From: an uncultured Mycoplasmatota bacterium
Lineage (GTDB): Bacteria > Bacillota_I > Bacilli_A > RF39 > UBA660
Direction of reading: 5' to 3'
DNA: 51,007 nt
Assembly: GCA_900544605.1 (NCBI GenBank)
Contig: UQVP01000005.1
Coordinates: 1 to 51,007 of the forward strand
Notes under the pieces: model-generated
Databases searched by the model: none
Seen by the model: only the letters and a program-made list of their open reading frames with translations
Told to the model about the DNA's origin: nothing
Part shown: positions 43,172 to 51,007 of the stretch, piece after piece
How the letters are laid out: the number at the start of each line of letters is the position of its first letter
Numbering within the stretch: the stretch's first letter is position 1
Translations under genes and position numbers: made by a program

Positions 43172-43540
43172 CTATAACACTTCTTTTGCAAGTGAAACAA
43201 TTTTCATAAAATCTTTATCACGTAATTCACGTGCTACTGGCCCGAATACACGAGTTCCAACTGGAGATTTATCATCTTTAATAATAACGCAAGCATTATC
43301 ATCAAATTTGATATAAGATCCATCTTCTCTTCTAAGACCAGATTTACTTCTAACGATTACAGCTTTTACAACCTTACTACGAGGTACTGTTCCGTTAGGA
43401 ATAGCTTTTTTAACAGTCCCTACGACTATATCACCAATATTACCTGTTTTTACTTTAGATCCTCCAAGTACACGAATAACCATAAGTTCACGAGCACCTG
43501 AATTATCAGCAACTTTTAACACTGTTTGTTGTTGAACCAT
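43172..43540 (-). CDS. rplN: 50S ribosomal protein L14
   Basis: 122 aa, VADNSGARELMVIRVLGGSK and GPVARELRDKDFMKIVSLA as in all L14. Confidence 0.98.
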   Translation of the reverse strand: MVQQQTVLKVADNSGARELMVIRVLGGSKVKTGNIGDIVVGTVKKAIPNGTVPRSKVVKAVIVRSKSGLRREDGSYIKFDDNACVIIKDDKSPVGTRVFGPVARELRDKDFMKIVSLAKEVL

Positions 43541-43565
43541 ATTTAATCCTCCTTCTCCGTTACAA

Positions 43566-43826
43566 TTATAAAATAACTGCTTTTTCTACTATTTCTACTA
43601 AACGGAAATGTTTTGTTTTAGATATTGGTCTTGTCTCAACAATACGTACAGTATCTCCTTGTTGAGCTAAGTTTTTTTCATCGTGAGCAGCATATTTTTT
43701 TGAATATTTAACGCGTTTTCCATACAAGTTATCTTTACGATAAGTTTCAACTAATACTGTAATAGTTTTATTATTTCCAGCACTAACTACTTTTCCAACT
43801 AATTCTTGTTTTCTTTTGTTTTCCAT
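43566..43826 (-). CDS. rpsQ: 30S ribosomal protein S17
   Basis: 86 aa OB-fold protein with GKVVSAGNNKTITVLVETY and RPISKTKHFRLVEIVE. Confidence 0.98.
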   Translation of the reverse strand: MENKRKQELVGKVVSAGNNKTITVLVETYRKDNLYGKRVKYSKKYAAHDEKNLAQQGDTVRIVETRPISKTKHFRLVEIVEKAVIL

Positions 43827-43835
43827 AATAACCTC

Positions 43836-44033
43836 CTAGTTTTCTTTTAGTTCACGTTCACGTAAAATTGTTTTCATACGTGCAACTAACTTTCTTAATT
43901 CACGAATTCTTGAAGGTTTTTCAAGACTTCCAGTAGCTTGGCTAAAACGTAAATTAAATAATTCTTCTTTATATTCTTCGATTTTCTTTAAAATTTCTTC
44001 ATTTGATAAATCTCTGATTTCTTGATTACTCAT
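43836..44033 (-). CDS. rpmC: 50S ribosomal protein L29
   Basis: 65 aa, two-helix hairpin with LFNLRFSQATGSLEKPSRIR. Overlaps the rplP stop by 8 bp. Confidence 0.97.
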   Translation of the reverse strand: MSNQEIRDLSNEEILKKIEEYKEELFNLRFSQATGSLEKPSRIRELRKLVARMKTILRERELKEN

Positions 44034-44451
44034 TTACTTCACCATCTTTCTTAACGAATTTACACTTGATTGGAAGTTTGTGCATAGCAAGTCTTAAAGC
44101 TTCACGAGCTGTTGCTTCATCTACTCCACTAATTTCAAACATAATTTTTCCGCGTTTTACTACTGCTACCCATAATTCAGGTTGACCTTTACCTTTTCCC
44201 ATACGAGTTTCCAAAGGTATTCTTGTTAATGATAAATGTGGGAATATGTTAATATAAACTTTTCCTCCACGTTTCATATAACGAGTCATAGCAACACGAG
44301 CAGCTTCTATTTGTTGTTGTGTAATATAGCTACCTTCCATTGCTTGTAACCCGTATTCACCGAAATGAAGAACTCTATTTCCTCTAGCTTCGCCATCGTA
44401 TTTTAAACGATGTGGTCTACGATATTTAGTTCTTTTTGGAATGACTGCCAT
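44026..44451 (-). CDS. rplP: 50S ribosomal protein L16
   Basis: 141 aa, MAVIPKRTKYRRPHRLKYDG and GKGKGQPELWVAVVKRGKIM. The start is ATG 44451, with GGAGG eight bases upstream; the open frame extends 36 codons further but only by overlapping rpsC. It overlaps the end of rpsC by 26 bp. Confidence 0.97.
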   Translation of the reverse strand: MAVIPKRTKYRRPHRLKYDGEARGNRVLHFGEYGLQAMEGSYITQQQIEAARVAMTRYMKRGGKVYINIFPHLSLTRIPLETRMGKGKGQPELWVAVVKRGKIMFEISGVDEATAREALRLAMHKLPIKCKFVKKDGEVNE

Positions 44452-45103
44452 TCTCATTACCTCCTTTTTTCTTTGAGGCAAGGATTTCTCCTTTGTAAAT
44501 CCATACTTTAACACCAATCTTACCATAAGTAGTATTAGCTTCTTTGTGAGCATAATCAATGTCAGCTCTTAAAGTATGAAGTGGAATATTTCCTTCAGTA
44601 TATCCTTCAGTTCTTGCCATATCAGCTCCACCTAAACGACCTGATACTGAAGTCTTAATTCCTTTTGCTCCTGCTTTCATAGCGTTTCTAATAGCTCTCT
44701 TTTGAGCGATTCTAAATGAAACACGATTTTCAATTTGATGTGCAATATTTTCTGCAACTAATGCAGCTACAACATCTGGGTTTTTAACTTCCATAATAGA
44801 AATTTGAACATTTTCATCAACTAATTTAGCTAATTGACTTCTTAATTTTTCAATTTCATCTCCACCGTGTCCAATAACAACACCTGGTTTTGCAGTATGA
44901 ATAATAACATCTGTTTTCTTAGCTGTTCTTTCAATAACAATACTAGATACAGCAGCATCTTTAAGTTTAGCACTTAATGCTTTACGGATTTTAACATCGT
45001 TATTTAAATACTTAGCGAAATCTTTATTACTAGCATACCAATTAGATTCCCAAGTTTTGTTAATACCAATTCTAAGTCCTATTGGACTAACTTTTTGACC
45101 CAC
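44426..45103 (-). CDS. rpsC: 30S ribosomal protein S3
   Basis: 225 aa; KH domain with the PGVVIGHGGDEIEKLR loop and C-terminal GRLGGADMARTEGYTEG. Complete. Confidence 0.98.
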   Translation of the reverse strand: MGQKVSPIGLRIGINKTWESNWYASNKDFAKYLNNDVKIRKALSAKLKDAAVSSIVIERTAKKTDVIIHTAKPGVVIGHGGDEIEKLRSQLAKLVDENVQISIMEVKNPDVVAALVAENIAHQIENRVSFRIAQKRAIRNAMKAGAKGIKTSVSGRLGGADMARTEGYTEGNIPLHTLRADIDYAHKEANTTYGKIGVKVWIYKGEILASKKKGGNENGSHSKKN

Positions 45104-45119
45104 GAGTTTTCCTCCTTAC

Positions 45120-45455
45120 TTATTTATTGTCACTAACAACAATCTTAATGTGACTTGTTCTTTTCTTAATTGGATCTACATGTCCACGTGATCCAAATTT
45201 CATTCTTTTCATTGTTTGTCCTTCGTTAACAATTGCTTCTTTAACAACTAGGTCTTTTTTATTTAAACCTAAGTTATTTTCAGCATTGGCAACAGCAGAA
45301 ACTAACACTTTTCTAGATAATCTTGAAGCTTCTTTATTAATATTTTTTAATATTTTATCAGCTTCTTCTACGCTCTTACCACGTATTAAATCTATAACTA
45401 AACGGGCTTTACGAGGTGCAATTCTAACTCCTTTTGCAATCGCATATGCTTCCAT
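45120..45455 (-). CDS. rplV: 50S ribosomal protein L22
   Basis: 111 aa, GVRIAPRKARLVIDLIRGKS and the tunnel-lining RGHVDPIKKRTSHIKIVV, containing a loop of usual length. Confidence 0.98.
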   Translation of the reverse strand: MEAYAIAKGVRIAPRKARLVIDLIRGKSVEEADKILKNINKEASRLSRKVLVSAVANAENNLGLNKKDLVVKEAIVNEGQTMKRMKFGSRGHVDPIKKRTSHIKIVVSDNK

Positions 45456-45487
45456 TTTAGTCCTCCTTTCTTGGTAACTGTTTTGTC

Positions 45488-45760
45488 TTATTTTTTACCT
45501 TTTTCATCGCCATGTCCACCAAATTTACGTGTTAATGCGAATTCTCCTAATTTATGTCCAACCATATCTTCTGTTACATAAACAGGAATAAATTCTTTAC
45601 CATTATGAACAGCAAATGTGTGTCCAATAAATTCAGGATAAATTGTTGAACGGCGAGACCATGTTTTAATAACTTCTTTTTTTCCAGATTCATTTACTTT
45701 AGCTACTTTTTTTGTTAAATGAGCATCAACAAAAGGTAACTTCTTTAAACTTCTAGCCAT
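45488..45760 (-). CDS. rpsS: 30S ribosomal protein S19
   Basis: 90 aa, KTWSRRSTIYPEFIGHTFAV and LGEFALTRKFGGHGDEKGKK. Confidence 0.98.
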   Translation of the reverse strand: MARSLKKLPFVDAHLTKKVAKVNESGKKEVIKTWSRRSTIYPEFIGHTFAVHNGKEFIPVYVTEDMVGHKLGEFALTRKFGGHGDEKGKK

Positions 45761-45777
45761 TAATAATCATCCTTTCA

Positions 45778-46608
45778 CTATTTTGTACGACGACGTACAA
45801 TTAATTTATCACTTGCTTTTTTATTAGCACGAGTTTTGTATCCTAATGCTGGTTTACCCCAAGGAGTAACTGGACCTTTACGACCGATAGGTGCACGTCC
45901 TTCACCACCACCATGTGGGTGATCATTAGGGTTCATAACAGAACCACGAACTGTTGGTTTAATACCCATATGTCTTTTACGACCTGCTTTACCAATACTT
46001 ACTAATTCATGATCTGCATTACCAACTTCACCAATAGTTGCTCTACAAGTACTTAATACTTTACGAACTTCTCCACTAGTTAAACGAAGTAATGTATATT
46101 TACCTTCACGACCTAATATTTGAACTGAACTTCCAGCAGTACGAGCGATTTGACCACCCTTACCAGCTTTTAATTCAACATTATGAACTACTGTTCCTTC
46201 AGGAATATTACCAAGCTCTAATGAGTTACCAACTTTAATATCAGTTTTAGCTCCGCTTTCAATTTTATCCCCAACTTTTAAACCTTTTGGAGCGATAATA
46301 TATCTTTTTTCTCCATCGGCATAATTAATTAAAGCAATGTTAGCAGTACGGTTTGGATCGTATTCGATAGTAGCAACAGTTCCAACAACACCATCTTTAT
46401 CTCTTTTAAAATCAATAATACGGTATTTTCTTTTAGCTCCGCCACCACGATGTCTCAAAGTAATTTTACCTTGATTATTACGTCCACCATTTTTCTTTAA
46501 AGTAACAACTAATGATTTTTCAGGAACTGAAGTAGTAATTTCATCGTTGATTAACTTTGACATACCACGAGTACCATTAGTCATAGGTTTGTATGTTTTT
46601 ATTGCCAT
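45778..46608 (-). CDS. rplB: 50S ribosomal protein L2
   Basis: 276 aa; the conserved SVMNPNDHPHGGGEGRAPIG segment with the histidine near the peptidyl-transferase centre is intact. Confidence 0.98.
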   Translation of the reverse strand: MAIKTYKPMTNGTRGMSKLINDEITTSVPEKSLVVTLKKNGGRNNQGKITLRHRGGGAKRKYRIIDFKRDKDGVVGTVATIEYDPNRTANIALINYADGEKRYIIAPKGLKVGDKIESGAKTDIKVGNSLELGNIPEGTVVHNVELKAGKGGQIARTAGSSVQILGREGKYTLLRLTSGEVRKVLSTCRATIGEVGNADHELVSIGKAGRKRHMGIKPTVRGSVMNPNDHPHGGGEGRAPIGRKGPVTPWGKPALGYKTRANKKASDKLIVRRRTK

Positions 46609-46625
46609 ATATATCCTCCTTTAGA

Positions 46626-46907
46626 TTAGTTTAGTTCGATTGAACTACCTTCTCTTAATTTAACAATTGCTTTTTTTACTTTATTTGTTTTTCCTGTATA
46701 TCTACCAACTCTTTTTTTCTTTGGTTTAACATTTACAGTATTAACACTTTCAACTTTTACGTTGAATATTTTTTCTACAGCTTGTTTAATTTGAACTTTA
46801 TTTGCATCTGTAGCAACACTAAATGTAATAGTGTTTTTATTTTGTGCTAAATCAGCACTTTTTTCTGTAATAATTGGCGCTTTAATAATATCTCTATAGT
46901 TATTCAT
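46626..46907 (-). CDS. rplW: 50S ribosomal protein L23
   Basis: 93 aa, APIITEKSADLAQNKNTITF; tunnel-exit protein that docks SRP and trigger factor. Its start overlaps the rplD stop by one base. Confidence 0.98.
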   Translation of the reverse strand: MNNYRDIIKAPIITEKSADLAQNKNTITFSVATDANKVQIKQAVEKIFNVKVESVNTVNVKPKKKRVGRYTGKTNKVKKAIVKLREGSSIELN

Positions 46908-47533
46908 TAAATAAGCACCTCCCCAACTTTTTTAGCAGCTTCTGTAGTCATTAATAATGCATCTGCACTAACTACATCTAAAGTGTTAATTTCACTTGCT
47001 TCAAGTAACATTACACTAGCAATATTACGAGTAGCTAAAATTAAATTTTCATTTAATTCATCTGCAACAATTAATACTTTTTTATTTGCTAATTTTAAAT
47101 TATTTAAAATATTTAACATATCTTTAGTTTTGTTTGTTTCAAGATTTAAACTATCTACAACAACGATTGCTTTTTCAGTGTCTTTATAAGCTAAAGCTGA
47201 TTTTAAAGCTAATCTTCTTTCTTTACGATTCATTTTTTTATCGTAATCTCTAGGTGTTGGTCCAAATACTACACCACCATGATACCATTGTGCTGCACGG
47301 ATACTTCCTTGACGAGCACGACCTGTACCTTTTTGTCTCCATGGCTTTCTACCACCACCACTAACTTCTGAACGTGTTTTTGTACTTGCAGTACCTTGTC
47401 TTTGCGCATTTCTTGTTAATGTAATTGCATCATATAAAACAGCATCATTTGGAGTGATTCCAAATACTTGCTTTTCTAAAGTAATATCGCTAACTTTTTC
47501 ACCTTTGATATTTAATACAGATAATTTAGCCAT
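46907..47533 (-). CDS. rplD: 50S ribosomal protein L4
   Basis: 208 aa with the long tunnel loop SEVSGGGRKPWRQKGTGRAR (about 57-76). In many bacteria L4 also represses the S10 operon through its leader, which here is present at 48640-48755. Confidence 0.98.
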   Translation of the reverse strand: MAKLSVLNIKGEKVSDITLEKQVFGITPNDAVLYDAITLTRNAQRQGTASTKTRSEVSGGGRKPWRQKGTGRARQGSIRAAQWYHGGVVFGPTPRDYDKKMNRKERRLALKSALAYKDTEKAIVVVDSLNLETNKTKDMLNILNNLKLANKKVLIVADELNENLILATRNIASVMLLEASEINTLDVVSADALLMTTEAAKKVGEVLI

Positions 47534-47548
47534 CTATATTCCTCCTTA

Positions 47549-48298
47549 CTAGTTTTCAGCTTCTACTGGAGCTTCTGCTTCAGTTGCTTCAACTTCTTCA
47601 GATTTTTCTACCACTGGTGTTTCATTAGTTTCTTCTGCATATTTAATTAATTCTTCTGTTTCTTTTACCTTTCCAGGATTTTTAACAGCAGTCTTAATTA
47701 CAACTAATGATTTTTTAGGTCCTGGTATATTACCTTTGATTAAAATTACATTATTTTCAATATCTACAGCAACAACTTCAAGATTTTGAATAGTTACTGT
47801 TAATGTACCCATATGACCTGGTAATTTCTTACCTTTGAAAACACGCATTGGTCTCATAGTTCCCATTGAACCTGGTTTTCTGTGATAATGAGAACCATGT
47901 CCCATAGGACCTCTACTTTGATTATGTCTTTTAATTACACCTTGGAAACCATGTCCCTTAGTGATTCCTGTAACATCAACAACTTCACCAGCTTCAAAAA
48001 TATCAGCTTTAATTTCTTGACCTAATGAATAATTATTGATCTCTACACCTCTAATTTCTTTAAAGAAGCGCTTAGGTGTAGTCTTAGCTTTATTGGTATG
48101 TCCAATAGAAGCTTTAGTCGCTAACTTTTCTCTCTTTGTATCAAATCCTAGTTGAATAGCTTCATAACCATCATTTTCTTTTGTCTTAATTTGTGTTACC
48201 ACATTTGGTTCAACTTCAACAACAGTTACTGGAACTAATTTACCTGATTTTGTAAATACTTGAGTCATTCCAATTTTACGACCTAAGATTCCTTTCAT
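47549..48298 (-). CDS. rplC: 50S ribosomal protein L3 with acidic C-terminal tail
   Basis: 249 aa, about 40 longer than Bacillus L3. Standard core (GHGFQGVIKRHNQSRGPMGH, MGTMRPMRVFKGKKLPGHMG). The extra tail after about residue 208 is rich in Glu, Ala, Val (EETEELIKYAEETNETPVVE ...) and disordered. Confidence 0.98.
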   Translation of the reverse strand: MKGILGRKIGMTQVFTKSGKLVPVTVVEVEPNVVTQIKTKENDGYEAIQLGFDTKREKLATKASIGHTNKAKTTPKRFFKEIRGVEINNYSLGQEIKADIFEAGEVVDVTGITKGHGFQGVIKRHNQSRGPMGHGSHYHRKPGSMGTMRPMRVFKGKKLPGHMGTLTVTIQNLEVVAVDIENNVILIKGNIPGPKKSLVVIKTAVKNPGKVKETEELIKYAEETNETPVVEKSEEVEATEAEAPVEAEN

Positions 48299-48317
48299 AA
48301 TTTTTTCCTCCTATAAA

Positions 48318-48626
48318 TTATAATTTAATTTGAATATCAACACCACTTGGGATATCTAAATGAGTTAATGCCTCAATAGTTTCCTTAGATGGGTTATTGA
48401 TATCAATTAGTCTTTTGTGTGTTCTTCTTTCAAATTGTTCACGTGAATCTTTATATTTGTGAACTGCTCTTAAAATTGTAACTTTTTCAATTTCAGTTGG
48501 AAGTGGTACTGGTCCACTAACTTCTCCACCTGATCTTTTAACTGTTTCCACAATTTTAGCACAAGCAGTATCCAAACTTTTGTGTTCGAACGCTTTTAAT
48601 TTGATACGAACTGTAGTTTTAGACAT
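48318..48626 (-). CDS. rpsJ: 30S ribosomal protein S10
   Basis: 102 aa, IRIKLKAFEHKSLD-type start, VSGPVPLPTEIEKVTILRAV. First gene of the 14-kb operon; also the NusG-linked antitermination factor NusE. Confidence 0.98.
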   Translation of the reverse strand: MSKTTVRIKLKAFEHKSLDTACAKIVETVKRSGGEVSGPVPLPTEIEKVTILRAVHKYKDSREQFERRTHKRLIDINNPSKETIEALTHLDIPSGVDIQIKL

Positions 48627-48639
48627 ATTGTATCCTCCC

Positions 48640-48755
48640 TTCGCCTATATCTTAGTATAGACTAGCTCCGTGTAAAAACCCGATATATACCAAATTTTAT
48701 TTATCAACTTAACCTGGCGTATCGGCAACCTCACACATCTTCGCATGCCACACAT
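48640..48755 (-). promoter_or_regulatory. S10 operon leader, structured
   Basis: About 115 transcribed bases between the promoter and rpsJ contain blocks with far higher G+C than the surroundings (GTGTGGCATGCGAAG, GTTGCCGATACGCCAGGTTA, CACGGAGCTAGTC). They look like the conserved paired leader found before rpsJ in Firmicutes, where ribosomal protein (L4) feedback acts. No ORF occupies it. Confidence 0.6.
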
Positions 48756-48760
48756 TCAAA

Positions 48761-48789
48761 ATTATACACAATTATTGTATGAAATGCAA
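48761..48789 (-). promoter_or_regulatory. S10-spc-alpha operon promoter
   Basis: TTGCAT (48784-48789), 17-bp spacer, TATAAT (48761-48766) on the minus strand. No other convincing promoter was found down to rplQ. Confidence 0.8.
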
Positions 48790-48854
48790 TAGTTTTTTAG
48801 AATTTTTTTCGTTTTTTTATTTATATAAGCATAAAATTTATAGGGCGTGATAAC

Positions 48855-49163
48855 ATGAAACTAGTTCCAAGTACTCCAGCAAATATATATACATTAAGTG
48901 CAATTGTTATTGGTTATATTCTTTTAAATGATTCCAGCCCTGCCGAACAAAACTCTTTAGGTAACTGGTTTATGCTTATTGGACAAGTGCTTTGTACTAA
49001 TTCTGCTCAACAGCAAGTTATAAATAATAGAAATGGAACATCAAATAAATCTAACCAACACATTATTAATGATACATTTGGTAGTGATTATACTGTGGAA
49101 AATATCGAGAAAGTAATAAGAGCCATGAAGCAAGAAATTGACAACTTAAAAAAAGGCACATAA
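48855..49163 (+). CDS. uncharacterised 102-aa protein with N-terminal hydrophobic segment
   Basis: A short hydrophobic stretch (about 10-25, IYTLSAIVIGYILL) and a second amphipathic one (about 34-50) are followed by an Asn/Gln-rich linker (QQQVINNRNGTSNKS) and a charged C-terminal helix (ENIEKVIRAMKQEIDNLKK). Not recognised; similar small proteins occur in gut Firmicutes, sometimes tied to sporulation, but I cannot assign one. Site AGGGCGTGAT precedes ATG. Divergent from rpsJ, convergent with rpsR. Confidence 0.65.
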   Translation: MKLVPSTPANIYTLSAIVIGYILLNDSSPAEQNSLGNWFMLIGQVLCTNSAQQQVINNRNGTSNKSNQHIINDTFGSDYTVENIEKVIRAMKQEIDNLKKGT

Positions 49164-49164
49164 A

Positions 49165-49190
49165 AAGGATATAAAAATATCCTTATTTAA
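49165..49190. terminator. bidirectional terminator between the 102-aa gene and rpsR
   Basis: AAGGATAT-AAAA-ATATCCTT perfect 8-bp hairpin between convergent stops. The T-tracts are short, so strength is uncertain. Confidence 0.6.
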
Positions 49191-49401
49191 CAAATGGTAT
49201 TAAAGCCATAAAACGTGCTTTTTTAACTTCACCAGCAATATGTCTTTGGTGTTTAGCACAAGCGCCAGTTACTCTTCTTGGTAAAATTTTCCCTTTGTCA
49301 GCACTTATATATTTTTTAATTATGTCAGCATCTTTATAATCTACAGATTTACCTGCACACATTTGACATATTTTTTTCTTTTTTCTATAAAATTCAGCCA
49401 T
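49183..49401 (-). CDS. rpsR: 30S ribosomal protein S18
   Basis: 72 aa; retains the zinc-site cysteines (CQMC, CAKH) that many S18 have lost. Ends the rpsF-ssb-rpsR operon. Confidence 0.97.
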   Translation of the reverse strand: MAEFYRKKKKICQMCAGKSVDYKDADIIKKYISADKGKILPRRVTGACAKHQRHIAGEVKKARFMALIPFVK

Positions 49402-49416
49402 TTTATTTCCTCCTTA

Positions 49417-49881
49417 TTAATCTAAGAAGTTATCATCGATAGAAACACTATCGCCAAAATCTGCAAATGGATCATCAGCAACATCTACACTATTTGTTGT
49501 AGCAGTATTTTGATAATCATAAGGACTTGGTTCATTACTTGCTTGACTACGATTTTGAGATTGAGCCCTAGTTTCTAAAAATTGAACAGAGTCTGCAACA
49601 ACCTCCATCGTATATCTTTTATTTCCATCTTTATCATCATAACTTCCTGTTTGAATTCTTCCTTCAACAGAAACTAAGCTACCCTTGTCTAAGAAATTAC
49701 AAACATTTTCAGCTTGTTTTCTCCAAACAACAACGTTTATAAAGTCAGTTTCTCTTTGCCCTTGAGCATTACTATAAGTTCTATTTACTGCTACTGAAAA
49801 TCTAGCATATGGTAAATTAGAACCTGTATATCTTAATTCTGGTTTGGCAGTTAATCTACCAATTAACATTACTCTATTCAT
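49417..49881 (-). CDS. ssb: single-stranded DNA-binding protein
   Basis: 154 aa. OB-fold (MNRVMLIGRLTAKPELRYTG, TDFINVVVWRKQAENV), then a flexible Gln/Ser/Asn linker and an acidic tip DNFLD, a variant of the usual DDDLPF partner-binding end. Confidence 0.96.
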   Translation of the reverse strand: MNRVMLIGRLTAKPELRYTGSNLPYARFSVAVNRTYSNAQGQRETDFINVVVWRKQAENVCNFLDKGSLVSVEGRIQTGSYDDKDGNKRYTMEVVADSVQFLETRAQSQNRSQASNEPSPYDYQNTATTNSVDVADDPFADFGDSVSIDDNFLD

Positions 49882-49895
49882 GCGTACCTCTTTTC

Positions 49896-50186
49896 TTAAG
49901 CTTCAATTTTTGTAATTAAATGACGAATTACATCATTACTAATTAAAGCTAAACGATCAAATTCTTTAATAGCTTTGTCATCACTAGCTTCTAAAGTAGC
50001 TAAAAAATAATATCCACTCTTGAATTTTTTAATTTCATAAGCTAATTCTTTTTGACCTAATTCTTTTACTTTTACGTTCTTAGCTCCGTTATCAGTTAAA
50101 ACTTTTTCAAATGATGCACTAACACCTTTGATTTCTTCTTCTGATAATGTAGGACGAACAATAAACATAATTTCATAGCTTGTCAT
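49896..50186 (-). CDS. rpsF: 30S ribosomal protein S6
   Basis: 96 aa, TSYEIMFIVRPTLSEEEIKG and LGQKELAYEIKKFKSGYYFL. Pairs with S18 on the platform; complex may feed back on the leader. Confidence 0.97.
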   Translation of the reverse strand: MTSYEIMFIVRPTLSEEEIKGVSASFEKVLTDNGAKNVKVKELGQKELAYEIKKFKSGYYFLATLEASDDKAIKEFDRLALISNDVIRHLITKIEA

Positions 50187-50252
50187 ATCTACACCTCCTT
50201 ATGGTCTACTGGCTTTCTAAAAAGCAAGGAGTAAATTTCTTACTCGACTTTG

Positions 50253-50281
50253 ATTATAACAGAGAAAAATATATTTGTAAA
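50253..50281 (-). promoter_or_regulatory. rpsF-ssb-rpsR promoter
   Basis: TTTACA (50276-50281), 17-bp spacer, TATAAT (50253-50258). The leader (50187-50246) has a GAGTAA / TTACTC hairpin and a GCTTT / AAAGC hairpin; it is a candidate S6:S18 control site but I cannot verify the motif. Confidence 0.75.
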
Positions 50282-50360
50282 CCTTATTTTAATTATATTT
50301 ATTACTTTTTTTAATATACAAAAAAACTCAAATTTGTATTTTTTTTGCCATTTTCTGCAC

Positions 50361-50396
50361 TATTAGTCCATAAAATGGCGTTTTTATGGACTAATA
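50361..50396. repeat. 15-bp perfect inverted repeat
   Basis: TATTAGTCCATAAAA (50361-50375) and its exact complement TTTTATGGACTAATA (50382-50396) around the 6-base loop TGGCGT. An 8-bp repeat GCCATTTT / AAAATGGC (50347-50379) is nested with it. It lies about 60 bp before the XRE regulator gene and is not followed by a T-run, so it is a better operator or RNA structure than terminator. Confidence 0.75.
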
Positions 50397-50453
50397 CTAT
50401 GAATAATTTTTGCACTTTTTGGGGGATAATAATAGTGTAGTAGGTGAAGTATA

Positions 50454-50876
50454 ATGATTTTTAGTAAAGAAGACGAAAATTACATATATAATGTTATAGG
50501 TAAGAATATTAAAAAGTATCGTAAATTGAAAGGATTAACACAAGCTCAGCTTGCAGAAAAGATTGATTATTCATTATCTTTTGTTTCAAGTGTAGAAAGT
50601 AGAAAACACCAAACCTTTTCTTTAGGAGCTTTATGGCGAATTTCTTTAATCTTAGAAGTTGATATGTATAAACTTTGTATCGACGAAGATGATTTAAGAA
50701 ATGTAAATAAATGTTCCTTATATAAATGCAATAAGTGTGGCAATGAAATAAAAATGCCAAAAGAAATAATTCATACCCTTAATATTATTAACCAAATGTT
50801 TGAGGATGATAACAATAAAAAACCAAAGTTTACTTGTCCTGAATGTAGAGAGGGAAAGTTAATCGTCAAAGAATAA
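50454..50876 (+). CDS. XRE-family regulator with C-terminal zinc ribbon
   Basis: 140 aa. Helix-turn-helix (about 16-70, KYRKLKGLTQAQLAEKIDYS), then a C-terminal four-cysteine zinc ribbon (CNKCG ... CPEC, about 92-135). Close to SinR-type DNA-binding domains but with a metal domain instead of a dimerisation hairpin. Ribosome site AGGTGAAG. The palindrome at 50361-50396 is a likely autoregulatory operator. Confidence 0.85.
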   Translation: MIFSKEDENYIYNVIGKNIKKYRKLKGLTQAQLAEKIDYSLSFVSSVESRKHQTFSLGALWRISLILEVDMYKLCIDEDDLRNVNKCSLYKCNKCGNEIKMPKEIIHTLNIINQMFEDDNNKKPKFTCPECREGKLIVKE

Positions 50877-50907
50877 AGAGCCAAACTTTAAAAGTCTAGC
50901 TCTTTCC
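50875..50907 (+). terminator. terminator after the XRE regulator
   Basis: AAAGAGC / GCTCTTT with further inner pairing ACTTT/AAAGT, overlapping the stop codon. Confidence 0.6.
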
Positions 50908-50921
50908 TAAATTGAAATTTC

Positions 50922-50947
50922 AACCGCACCAAAAGGTGTGGTTTTTT
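50922..50947 (+). terminator. second terminator, plus strand
   Basis: AACCGCACC-AAAA-GGTGTGGTT (one G-T pair) followed by TTTTT; textbook intrinsic terminator. Confidence 0.8.
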
Positions 50948-50989
50948 GATACAATAAAAAGAGCCCCACCCGGCAAGGAGGACTCATAT

Positions 50990-51007
50990 ATGAATTATAC
51001 ACAATTA
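50990..51007 (+). CDS. start of a gene cut by the window edge
   Basis: ATG at 50990 with AAGGAGG eight bases upstream, reading MNYTQL before the window ends. IS30-type transposases often begin with similar residues, but six are far too few to assign it. Confidence 0.4.

Noticed and set aside
40740..45760. Plus-strand frames inside the ribosomal operon
   Set aside because: All are antisense to well-conserved ribosomal genes and lack ribosome sites.

Overview
The window is very AT-rich chromosomal DNA from a low-GC Gram-positive bacterium. The standard genetic code fits: a CCA-anticodon tRNA-Trp is present, TGG is used for Trp, and TGA works as a stop. The 16S fragment, the Bacillus-type S10-spc-alpha operon order, zinc-type S14/L36, CdaA-CdaR and several genes of a spore-forming lineage (CwlD, a SleB/CwlJ-type hydrolase, a BclA-like collagen protein) point to Bacilli or a relative close to Erysipelotrichia/Mollicutes. 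It is probably an uncultured gut lineage; that last step is inference. Nearly all genes lie on the minus strand.

Layout from left to right. 1-641 holds the 5' end of a 16S gene and its tandem promoters. 784-10412 carries envelope and housekeeping genes: an NtdP-like phosphatase, CtpA protease, a sporulation-type lipoprotein, the c-di-AMP pair cdaA-cdaR, TrmL, three thioredoxin-fold proteins, a stand-alone ClpB/ClpC-like AAA domain and a three-LysM protein. 10413-14533 is an accessory stretch with a candidate structured RNA, a decayed ORF and an unrecognised two-gene operon (a 4-TM protein of 815 aa plus a 247-aa protein), ending at tRNA-Trp. 14688-23364 is a spore/cell-wall cluster: SleB-type hydrolase, an amidase-LysM gene split by a 3.4-kb serine-recombinase element, a collagen-like protein, HtrA, an Abi_2 protein and CwlD. 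23403-34559 holds RluA, an rRNA-type methyltransferase, Gmk, MgtC, rpsI-rplM, truA, the ECF transporter energising module, an SDR, LemA and DUF3137. 34621-48626 is the complete S10-spc-alpha operon (without rpmD), with a promoter and a long leader. 49183-50186 is rpsF-ssb-rpsR. The right edge has an XRE regulator with a zinc ribbon and the first codons of another gene.

The strongest discovery candidate is the element at about 15722-19096. It sits inside an N-acetylmuramoyl-L-alanine amidase gene. The two gene halves share a 6-bp core (ATCAGG on the coding strand) at the two element ends, and joining them at that core restores one uninterrupted reading frame of 443 codons plus stop, with five LysM repeats. 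This is the architecture of gene-intervening elements such as skin in sigK. The spore-related neighbourhood makes developmentally controlled excision a testable idea. Secondary candidates are the two-gene membrane system beside tRNA-Trp, a structured RNA upstream of the LysM gene, an attenuator-like leader before mgtC and a 15-bp perfect inverted repeat before the XRE regulator.
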